Source: Tepidisphaeraceae bacterium (GTDB lineage: Bacteria; Planctomycetota; Phycisphaerae; Tepidisphaerales; Tepidisphaeraceae). From it: 12,183 bases of DNA. The stretch covers positions 1 through 12,183 of the forward strand of contig JANWHF010000196.1 of the NCBI GenBank assembly GCA_025450555.1. Reading direction: 5' to 3'. The position numbers were made by a program, and so were the translations under genes. The notes below the pieces were generated by a model that was given only the letters and a program-made list of their open reading frames with translations, searched no databases and had not been told where the DNA came from. Below are positions 6,535-12,183 of this stretch, piece by piece; positions within the stretch are counted from its first letter, which is position 1; each line of letters begins with the position of its first letter.

Positions 6535-7974
6535 TTACGCAGCGCGCGGCGGCTGGAAGGTCTTCACGCAATTGCGATCGGCACCCTTCGCGTCGTACAG
6601 CGCCTGGTCCGCGGCAGAAAGCAAAGCAGGCAGAGTAAGAAGGTTATCTGCCGCCGATCGCTCGGCAATGCCAATGCTCAACGTCGGCTGGCTTTCCAGA
6701 TGTGTGATTGCGCTGGAAAAATCGACGGACGCAAATGATTGCCGGAGCTTCTGCACCACCTGTTGCGCCTGCGCAAGCGTCGTTTGGGGAAGTGCGACCA
6801 CAAATTCATCGCCGCCATAGCGAAACGCCAAATCGGTCTTGCGAAGCGTCATTCGCACGCAATCGGCAAAGGCCTTGAGCAGATGGTCGCCCGCGGCGTG
6901 TCCGTGCGAATCGTTGATGGGCTTGAAACGGTCGAGATCCACCATGAACAGCGCCAGCGGGCGATTGTGCCGCTCGGCCAGCGCCATCTCGCGCTCCAGC
7001 AGTTGCTCGAGCGATCGGCGGTTATAAAGCCCCGTCAGCGCATCGGTCATGCTCTGCTGCTCGGCATGAGCCAGAAGATGCAGGGATGTCAGCGCCGACT
7101 GAGCCGTGTTGACATAGGTGTGAGCAAGCTGCCGCCGTTCATCGGTCCACGACTCCCATTGTGGCAGCAACATGTGCAACGCCAACTGAAGCTTATGGCC
7201 AATGTTGAATGGAATGCAGTAAGCGGGCTGCGAAACGGCATCTCGAAGACGCGAATCGATCATGCATCGTACGGACGCGCCATCGCAGCGAAACAGGCGG
7301 GCCTGATGCTGTCGAAGGCATGGACATGACGCCGCTTCGAGATCCCGACCCACTTCGCTCTGCGCAACCACGTTTTGCGGCAATGAAAACTTGATCTGCG
7401 TCGGCACGACCGCGTCAGGCTCGTGCATCAACAGGACGATGCCTGAAAGCGTTAATTCGTTTTGCAGGAACTGGCAAAGCGTCGAATAGATCTGCTCCGG
7501 ATGGCCGGCGCCCTGAATGGTCTGAGAAAACTCCAACAGCCGATCGACCGTCTGGTTGCGCCGGCGCAGAGCCGCATGAATGTTGTCATTATCGGCCTGC
7601 ACCTGGCCAAGTCGCTCGACCATTTGTTGAAATGTGGTCTGAAGCGCGGCAATGTCGGAAGTAGGCGAAGGCAGCGTCGTCGAAAGCTGAAGATCCCCGA
7701 CACTGACTCGCTCCATCCCCGCGCGAAGCATTTGCAGCGCGCGGATGACTCGATTGATGGCCGCGATGATGCAGACCAGGCCGACGATGGTCACGAGAAG
7801 CACGCCGCTTGTTAACCGCCAATGGTGGAAGGTGTATGAGCCGAGGCTCAATGAACTTTGTGGCCAAGGAAACACCATCGACACTGCCGCGCAGATGCCG
7901 GTGACGACTCCGCAGAGCACGCACAACGACAGGATTTGAAAGCGCAACGAGGTTGCGTTGATCAGCCGCCGCAT
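6535..7974 (-). CDS. Membrane-anchored GAF-GGDEF diguanylate cyclase
   Basis: Role: synthesis of c-di-GMP from two GTP at the inner membrane. Seen: 479 residues. Two membrane helices (about 12-35 and 53-74) flank a very short periplasmic loop. Next come a HAMP-like linker (about 73-125), a helical or coiled stretch, and a GAF-like sensor (about 145-300) with a Cys cluster at C217, C219, C230, C237 and C253 (SCPCLR). The C-terminal GGDEF domain has DALTGLYNRR (311-320), DLDRFKPIND (346-355) and an intact GGDEF signature (387-391). RKTD (378-381) lies five residues before it, which is the product-inhibition I-site. Catalytic activity and feedback inhibition are therefore expected. The start is supported by GAGG 6 nt upstream. 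The gene is divergent from the NifA-like activator and convergent with bioD. The Cys pattern may bind a metal, sense redox or be structural; I cannot tell. Confidence 0.94.
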   Translation of the reverse strand: MRRLINATSLRFQILSLCVLCGVVTGICAAVSMVFPWPQSSLSLGSYTFHHWRLTSGVLLVTIVGLVCIIAAINRVIRALQMLRAGMERVSVGDLQLSTTLPSPTSDIAALQTTFQQMVERLGQVQADNDNIHAALRRRNQTVDRLLEFSQTIQGAGHPEQIYSTLCQFLQNELTLSGIVLLMHEPDAVVPTQIKFSLPQNVVAQSEVGRDLEAASCPCLRQHQARLFRCDGASVRCMIDSRLRDAVSQPAYCIPFNIGHKLQLALHMLLPQWESWTDERRQLAHTYVNTAQSALTSLHLLAHAEQQSMTDALTGLYNRRSLEQLLEREMALAERHNRPLALFMVDLDRFKPINDSHGHAAGDHLLKAFADCVRMTLRKTDLAFRYGGDEFVVALPQTTLAQAQQVVQKLRQSFASVDFSSAITHLESQPTLSIGIAERSAADNLLTLPALLSAADQALYDAKGADRNCVKTFQPPRAA

Positions 7975-8004
7975 CCCAAGCCTCTTTCGTTCCGCCCGCA
8001 GAAC

Positions 8005-8035
8005 ATTATCGGCCAGCCGGTCACGAATGGCTCAA
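8005..8035 (-). promoter_or_regulatory. Candidate promoter of the diguanylate cyclase gene
   Basis: On the minus strand TTGAGC (8035-8030) and GATAAT (8010-8005) are separated by 19 bp, slightly long. The predicted start near 7998 gives a leader of about 24 nt containing AAAGAGG (7987-7981) just before the ATG. The -10 matches consensus at 5 of 6 positions, the -35 at 4 of 6. Confidence 0.38.
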
Positions 8036-8089
8036 TTGGCCCAAATCATCATGCCGCGGCCGCTCGAATCGACAATGAAGTTAATTTGC

Positions 8090-8118
8090 TTGGAAAATGA
8101 GCGGACACTGCATATATT
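8090..8118 (+). promoter_or_regulatory. Candidate promoter of the NifA-like gene giving a leaderless mRNA
   Basis: TTGGAA (8090-8095) and TATATT (8113-8118) are exactly 17 bp apart. Counting from the -10 box, transcription should begin at about 8125, which is the A of the second of two closely spaced in-frame ATGs (8119 and 8125). No Shine-Dalgarno precedes either ATG. The arrangement suggests a leaderless transcript translated from 8125. Confidence 0.45.
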
Positions 8119-9756
8119 ATGGTCATGACCGACGGCCCAACGCCCACTCTTCCGGCACTGGAGCGGACGACCGATCAGGAATTGTCCATCCTGATGGAAA
8201 TCGGTCAGATTCTCTCCTCCACATTCGAGCTTCGCTCTGCCTTTGGGCAGGTGATGCAAATCATTTCAGATAAACTGAATATGCGCCGCGGCGCGCTAGT
8301 GCTGCTCGATGAATCGAACGGCCGGCTGCGCACGGAAGCAGCAATTGGAATGACGCCCGAGGAAATCGAACGCGGCAAGTATGCCGTGGGTGAGGGAATC
8401 ACGGGCAGCGTCGTGGCGACGGGTCGGCCGCGCGTGATTTCTGACCTTCGGCATGAACCTGACTTCTTGAATCGAACCGGCCGTCTGTCGGCTTACATCC
8501 ATGAGCCGGTCAGCTTTATTTGCGTTCCCATCAAAATTGAAGGTCGAACTGCCGGCGCGCTGTCCATCGACAAACCCTTCACGACCGAAGAGCAACTCGC
8601 AAGCGACGCGAAGTTTCTCGACATCATTGCCGCGATTCTGGCCCAGGCGATTCAGATCAACCGGATGGTCCTTCGCCAAAAGGAAGAGCTGCTCGAGGAA
8701 AACGCACAGCTTCGGGCGCAGGTGCGGGATCGGTATCGCTTCGAGAACATCATCGGCGACTCACCAGCGATGCACGATGTCTTTGCCGTCGTCGGGCAGG
8801 TCGCCAACAGCCGGGCGACGGTCCTGCTTCTTGGCGAAACCGGAACCGGCAAGGAAATGATCGCCAAGGCGATTCACTACAATTCGCCGCGCAAGGACAA
8901 GCCTTTCATTCGCGTGAACTGCGGCGCCATGACCAGCACGCTGCTGGAATCGGAGCTCTTTGGCCACGTGAAGGGTTCATTCACCGGCGCTATTCGCGAC
9001 AAGATGGGCCGATTCGAAGCGGCTGACGGCGGCACGATTTTTCTCGATGAAATTGGCACCCTCGAGCCGCAGCTTCAGGTGAAGCTGCTTCGCGTTCTTC
9101 AGGAGCGCGAATTCGAGCGCGTGGGCGACACGCAAACCATGAAGGTCGACGTGCGGGTCATCGCCGCCACCAACGTCGATCTTCAGGAAGAGGTCGCCAA
9201 GGCGAACTTCCGCGAGGACCTGTTCTATCGGCTCAACGTCGTCAGCATCTATCTTCCGCCGCTGCGCAACCGGCGCGAGGACATTCCCCGGCTCATCGAC
9301 CATTTCCTCGACAAATACAATTCGATGAACAATCGCAAGCTGCGCCGCATCAGCCGCGATATGGTGAACGTGCTGCTGCGCTATCCCTGGCCGGGCAACG
9401 TGCGCGAACTTGAAAACGCCATCGAGCGCGCGGTGGTCTTGAGCCGCGATGAGGATTTCACCGAAGATCTGCTTCCGCTTGGCGTGCGCATGTTTGCCGC
9501 CCAGCGACGCACGAATCAGTCCTCCGAATCGATCGAGCAGCTCACCACGCGCCTGGCCGACCAGGCGATCGCCGACTACGAAATGCGCGAAGGCGAAATC
9601 TATGGTCTGGTGATTAACCAAATCGAACACGCCCTGATCGACAAGGCCCTCGGCCGCTGCGGTGGCGTCAAAACCAAAGCCGCCGACTTCCTGGGCATCA
9701 ATCGCAACACGCTGAATAAGAAGGTCAAGGATCTGGGGATCGAAACGGCCGATTGA
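8119..9756 (+). CDS. NifA-like sigma54-dependent transcriptional activator (GAF, AAA+, Fis HTH)
   Basis: Role: enhancer-binding activator that uses ATP to open promoters held by RNA polymerase-sigma54. Seen: 545 residues. N-terminal GAF (about 25-180) with a NifA-like run (FICVPIKIEG, GALSIDKPF), a coiled linker (about 183-205), then AAA+ with Walker A GETGTGKE (239-246), the sigma54-contacting loop GSFTGA (286-291), Walker B TIFLDE (306-311), sensor AATN (349-352), REDLFYRL (365-372) and WPGNVREL (424-431). A Fis-type HTH ends the protein (about 505-543). The loop has Ser where the consensus GAFTGA has Ala, and HVKG replaces the common HEKG. There is no receiver domain, so it is not a classical two-component regulator. 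No nif genes are present; NifA here is a family resemblance only. The true start may be 8125 (Met3) given the promoter position. Target genes unknown. Confidence 0.95.
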   Translation: MVMTDGPTPTLPALERTTDQELSILMEIGQILSSTFELRSAFGQVMQIISDKLNMRRGALVLLDESNGRLRTEAAIGMTPEEIERGKYAVGEGITGSVVATGRPRVISDLRHEPDFLNRTGRLSAYIHEPVSFICVPIKIEGRTAGALSIDKPFTTEEQLASDAKFLDIIAAILAQAIQINRMVLRQKEELLEENAQLRAQVRDRYRFENIIGDSPAMHDVFAVVGQVANSRATVLLLGETGTGKEMIAKAIHYNSPRKDKPFIRVNCGAMTSTLLESELFGHVKGSFTGAIRDKMGRFEAADGGTIFLDEIGTLEPQLQVKLLRVLQEREFERVGDTQTMKVDVRVIAATNVDLQEEVAKANFREDLFYRLNVVSIYLPPLRNRREDIPRLIDHFLDKYNSMNNRKLRRISRDMVNVLLRYPWPGNVRELENAIERAVVLSRDEDFTEDLLPLGVRMFAAQRRTNQSSESIEQLTTRLADQAIADYEMREGEIYGLVINQIEHALIDKALGRCGGVKTKAADFLGINRNTLNKKVKDLGIETAD

Positions 9757-9769
9757 TCGGGTACCGTTT
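9743..9769 (+). terminator. Hairpin across the stop codon of the NifA-like gene
   Basis: AAACGG-CCGA (9743-9752) pairs with TCGG (9757-9760) and CCGTTT (9764-9769), with a TTGA loop that is the stop region and a 3-nt bulge. The ten base pairs are GC-rich, but no T-run follows. It could act as an RNA 3'-end barrier or factor-dependent terminator. Low confidence as a terminator. Confidence 0.3.
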
Positions 9770-9864
9770 GCCAAGCAGTTGTAAGCTCGTCCATCTTCAT
9801 GTTCGCAACCCCAGCGCTGTGTGGCGAGGGTAACAGATCCGTAGCGATGACCGGCGGGATCGTC

Positions 9865-9894
9865 GTCACATCCACGGATTCATAAGTATGTGAC
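9865..9894. repeat. Perfect 7-bp inverted repeat with 16-nt spacer
   Basis: GTCACAT (9865-9871) and ATGTGAC (9888-9894) are exact reverse complements. They could be an operator dyad about 110-140 bp upstream of the TATAAA at 10003, the position range typical of enhancer sites, or a weak RNA hairpin after the activator gene. The half-sites resemble CRP-family half-sites, but in reversed arrangement and with the wrong spacing. Confidence 0.3.
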
Positions 9895-10002
9895 CTGTCT
9901 GCCCTTGGCATCGTAGCTTCAAGAGCGAGCAAGGATCATTTTTCGCAAAACGATACCAAATTGTTGTTTGCGTTTGGCCATCTTGAGGTTATCCTGCTGG
10001 CC

Positions 10003-10008
10003 TATAAA
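10003..10008 (+). promoter_or_regulatory. Possible -10 box for the surface-protein gene
   Basis: TATAAA is followed by further A residues. The predicted start near 10015 would give a leader of about 247 nt, long enough for the structured element downstream. No good -35 lies at 16-18 bp (ATCTTG at best), and no -24/-12 sigma54 promoter could be found nearby. Confidence 0.25.
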
Positions 10009-10138
10009 AAAGATCGGGCTCGGGGACTCCATGTCGTTCGTAACTTGGCCAAATCACGCGGCTGCTGCAATTGAGGTGTGAATGGCGCCTAATACTCGCG
10101 CCTCAAATGCCTTGCCGCCCGGTGGCGCTGACGAAGAA

Positions 10139-10254
10139 GCGCAACCGATTTGGCGATTCACCTCATGAATGACAAAGCCTGGGCACCCGGATGGCGAAGC
10201 CAAGGGAGGCATCGACCACACGGGCGCTACCCCGCCGCTGACGGATTGTGGGAG
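10139..10254 (+). promoter_or_regulatory. Structured 5' leader, possible riboswitch-like element
   Basis: Seen: ATTCA/TGAAT (10156-10160 with 10166-10170), followed by GACAAAGCC (10171-10179), whose GCC can pair with GGC at 10152-10154. The same GCC can instead join a long imperfect stem: GCCT, CCC and TGGC (10177-10180, 10186-10188, 10192-10195) with GCCA, GGG and AGGC (10199-10202, 10204-10210), closed by a GAA loop. Finally CCACA (10216-10220) pairs with TGTGG (10247-10251), covering part of the GGGAG ribosome binding site at 10250-10254. Two mutually exclusive stems plus a helix over the binding site is a riboswitch-like layout. The GGC/hairpin/GAC-AAAGCC order loosely recalls the c-di-GMP-I (GEMM) fold, but the GNRA loop and full GACGCAAAGCC are missing. 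Low confidence in any specific ligand. Confidence 0.27.
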
Positions 10255-10261
10255 AAAGCAA

Positions 10262-12183
10262 ATGATCGACGGGACTCGCAAGACACCGCGCAAGCTCGGG
10301 CGCGTCAAAGGCAAACGCCATGATGCTGTAACCAACGCTGCTCGCTCCATGGTGGAACAGTTGGAGGCGCGGGTTCTGTTGTCGGGGGCGGTCAACTTCA
10401 ACGGCCCCCAATGGCAGCCGCAGGGACCTCAATCAACGTTCGGAAGCACCACCGCGTTGATTCCCGCCGGGGCAACGCCGGACGATACGCTTGACAATCC
10501 GGCCGCCGGCGCGGTGCAGGCAATCGCGACGCTGCCCAACACACCCGACCTTTACTTTGTCGGGACGACCAACGGGGGTGTTTGGAGCACACAAACCGGT
10601 GGAACGGCCTGGCATCCTCTGGGACAGTTTCAGCGCTCTTTGTCCATCGGAGCGCTGTCGGTCAGCCCATTCGAATCCGCAATTGATCCATCAGACCCGC
10701 AACAAAAACGCAGGATCGTCACCAATACCCAGATCACCGCAACGACCCCGGTGACGGCGGGCTTTCAGTCCAACTTGATCCTTTATGCCGGATTTGCCGT
10801 CGCGAGCCACGGCGGCAGCGGCTCGTTCCAACTGTTAGCTCATACCGCAGGTGCGCGGCGCGGCGTGATGAAGAGCCTGGACGGCGGAAAGACCTGGATC
10901 GAAACCGGCGTGCAGCTGTTTGAAGGCCTGGACGTTCAAAAGATTGTCCCCAGCGCGAGCGACCCGAATACATTTTTGGTGGCCGTCACGTCACCGGCGA
11001 CAGGCAAGTCGACTCGAGCCGGCGTCTACCTCACCACTAACGGCGGTGCCAGCTACAAGCTGGTACAGAAGGGAGAAGCCACAGACCTGATCTCCGACCC
11101 GGGCGACCCGATGCGGGTCTATGCTGCCATCGGCGATGTCGGTGTATTTGTCAGCAAAGACGGGGGCACGAGCTGGGGCAAGATGAACGGTACCGGCGCC
11201 GGCTCGTTCGATTCCATTAAGACCAATGGAGTTGATGACGATCGGGACAAGTCGACTGACAATGCCACCGAATCTGTCACCCAAGCTCCAGTCATTAAGC
11301 TGGCGATCTCCGCGAGCCAATCGGTGGGCGGCACTGCGGACACGGTTTACGCCGGCCTGGTTAGCGAGAGCAATCGCGCGATGGCGGTCTTCGATTCGAT
11401 TGACGCTGGACAAAACTGGACGCTGCTGCCGAGCTTCCCGGGCGTCGCAGGCATGGCCGCTAACACCCTGCCGGACATCAATCCTGGCACACAGGGCCTG
11501 GTCGACTTTTCGATGGCGGCCGATCCGACTAATCCAACCAACATTTTCATTTCGGGCGACCGAACCACCAGTCTTCCGTTCGAGGGAAGTGTCTGGCGAT
11601 GCGATTGGTCACAGCCGTCTGCCACGGCATGGGAACTTGTCAGCAGCTCCGGCGCAACCGCGACGCCTGGAAACCAACCCTCGGCCCCGCATGCGGATTC
11701 CCGGAGCATGGTCTTTGTCAAGGGTGGAAATCTCCTGCATTCGGATGATGGCGGAGTCTATGAGCTGCTCAACCCATACACTCCAGCCTCGCGCCAATGG
11801 ATTTCGGAAAACGGCAATCTTCAAATCGGCGAAGTCTATTCGGTCGCGTACGACCCTGCGCGACAGACCTATTTTGCTGGCCTGCAGGACATCGGTGAGG
11901 TCGAGCAGCCTACGAGCGGTAGTGTCAATTGGACCAAGCGCAAATCCGGTGACGGTGGGATCGTCCAGATCGACGGAAACCGTCACTACAGCGCCGCCAA
12001 TAACTTCAACTACTTCGAAGAGCGCACTTATGACGCGGCTGGGAATGTGACTGCCACCAAGCCCGCGCTCAACATTGGGAATTCAACGGCTTCACCCCAG
12101 CAGACGCTGTACAACATTGACGGCGCGCCATTCCTGACGCATTACGCGGTCGAGCATGACACCACTACGGCCGGCGGACCCTA
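10262..12183 (+). CDS. LEPR-XLL-type surface protein with BNR/Asp-box repeats (3' end beyond window)
   Basis: Seen: 640 codons, open to the right edge. The N-terminus is strongly basic without a classical signal peptide, then EQLEARVLLSG (32-42), a variant of the planctomycete LEPR-XLL motif found at the start of large extracellular proteins (Ala for Pro). The rest reads as beta-propeller sequence with Asp boxes (S/T-x-D-x-G-x-x-W): SLDGGKTW (205-212), TTNGGASY (258-265, degenerate), SKDGGTSW (298-305), SIDAGQNW (379-386). These are as in sialidase/BNR and VPS10-like propellers. An acidic loop NGVDDDRDKSTDN (322-334) resembles calcium-binding linkers. Start supported by GGGAG 7 nt upstream. 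It is preceded by a long structured leader. Asp boxes are structural, so enzymatic activity cannot be assumed; adhesion or glycan binding at the cell surface is a guess. How LEPR-XLL proteins are exported is not settled to my knowledge. Confidence 0.91.
   Translation, partial: MIDGTRKTPRKLGRVKGKRHDAVTNAARSMVEQLEARVLLSGAVNFNGPQWQPQGPQSTFGSTTALIPAGATPDDTLDNPAAGAVQAIATLPNTPDLYFVGTTNGGVWSTQTGGTAWHPLGQFQRSLSIGALSVSPFESAIDPSDPQQKRRIVTNTQITATTPVTAGFQSNLILYAGFAVASHGGSGSFQLLAHTAGARRGVMKSLDGGKTWIETGVQLFEGLDVQKIVPSASDPNTFLVAVTSPATGKSTRAGVYLTTNGGASYKLVQKGEATDLISDPGDPMRVYAAIGDVGVFVSKDGGTSWGKMNGTGAGSFDSIKTNGVDDDRDKSTDNATESVTQAPVIKLAISASQSVGGTADTVYAGLVSESNRAMAVFDSIDAGQNWTLLPSFPGVAGMAANTLPDINPGTQGLVDFSMAADPTNPTNIFISGDRTTSLPFEGSVWRCDWSQPSATAWELVSSSGATATPGNQPSAPHADSRSMVFVKGGNLLHSDDGGVYELLNPYTPASRQWISENGNLQIGEVYSVAYDPARQTYFAGLQDIGEVEQPTSGSVNWTKRKSGDGGIVQIDGNRHYSAANNFNYFEERTYDAAGNVTATKPALNIGNSTASPQQTLYNIDGAPFLTHYAVEHDTTTAGGP

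Larger units (their letters stand above)
9757..10261. other. 505-bp gene-free stretch between the activator and the surface-protein gene
   Basis: No reading frame here has a recognisable protein motif, ribosome binding site or believable length; the few open frames are antisense and low-complexity. The stretch holds a 7-bp inverted repeat (9865-9894), an AT-rich -10-like TATAAA at 10003-10008, and from about 10139 a GC-rich, structured region running up to the next ribosome binding site. The direct repeat GCGCCT occurs at 10085 and 10099. I saw no tRNA, attachment site or insertion-sequence end. Confidence 0.6.

Noticed and set aside
7975..8118. Sigma54 -24/-12 promoter between the cyclase and activator genes
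   Set aside because: I could not find GG and GC dinucleotides at the required spacing within a TGGCAC-TTGC-like context on either strand.
8119..9756. True NifA controlling nitrogen fixation
   Set aside because: The domain order and GAF motifs are NifA-like, but no nif genes are nearby, and similar activators occur in many organisms that do not fix nitrogen.
8977..9774. Minus-strand open frame of 265 codons opposite the NifA-like gene
   Set aside because: It mirrors the conserved AAA+ coding sequence and has no motif of its own.
10262..12183. Active sialidase
   Set aside because: Asp boxes are structural, and the sialidase catalytic set (FRIP Arg motif, Arg triad, Tyr/Glu pair) was not seen in the visible part.
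1..12183. CRISPR array, tRNA, rRNA, insertion sequence or prophage
   Set aside because: No regularly spaced long repeats, tRNA-like cloverleaf, transposase motifs or phage genes were seen on either strand.

Overview
The window looks like chromosomal DNA of a planctomycete, most likely a Phycisphaerae-type or related member of Planctomycetota. Two independent surface-protein signatures point there. One is a PEP-CTERM sorting tail (VPEP, hydrophobic segment, Arg cluster) on a beta-helix-like exoprotein. The other is a LEPR-XLL-type N-terminal motif (LEARVLLS) on a large Asp-box protein. The remaining genes are ordinary bacterial metabolism and signalling. Assignment to class is inference; no rRNA or other marker gene is present.

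Layout from left to right. (1) The 5' part of metF on the minus strand runs off the left edge. It has a perfect -10 box and, further upstream, an array of short direct repeats spaced 9-10 bp. (2) A long minus-strand gene encodes a Tat-exported protein of unknown function with several His motifs. (3) Divergent from it is a PEP-CTERM beta-helix protein whose base composition is visibly more AT-rich than its neighbours. (4) bioA and bioD follow as a tight plus-strand biotin pair; the BioA resembles the Bacillus lysine-using type more than the E. coli SAM-using type. (5) Convergent with bioD is a membrane-anchored GAF-GGDEF diguanylate cyclase on the minus strand. (6) Divergent from that, across a 144-bp promoter region, is a NifA-like sigma54 activator (GAF, AAA+, Fis HTH) that may be translated from a leaderless mRNA. 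(7) A 505-bp gene-free stretch holds an inverted repeat, a possible -10 box and a GC-rich structured leader whose last helix covers a ribosome binding site. (8) That leader precedes a large BNR/Asp-box surface protein that runs off the right edge.

How the parts may work together. metF and bioAD are housekeeping one-carbon and biotin functions. The right half could form a regulatory and surface-display neighbourhood: a c-di-GMP synthase, a sigma54 activator divergent from it, and a secreted protein with a structured 5' leader that weakly recalls the c-di-GMP-I (GEMM) fold. That circuit is a hypothesis; only the gene calls are firm. I found no mobile elements, CRISPR arrays, tRNAs or rRNAs, and no convincing new multi-gene defence or biosynthetic system.
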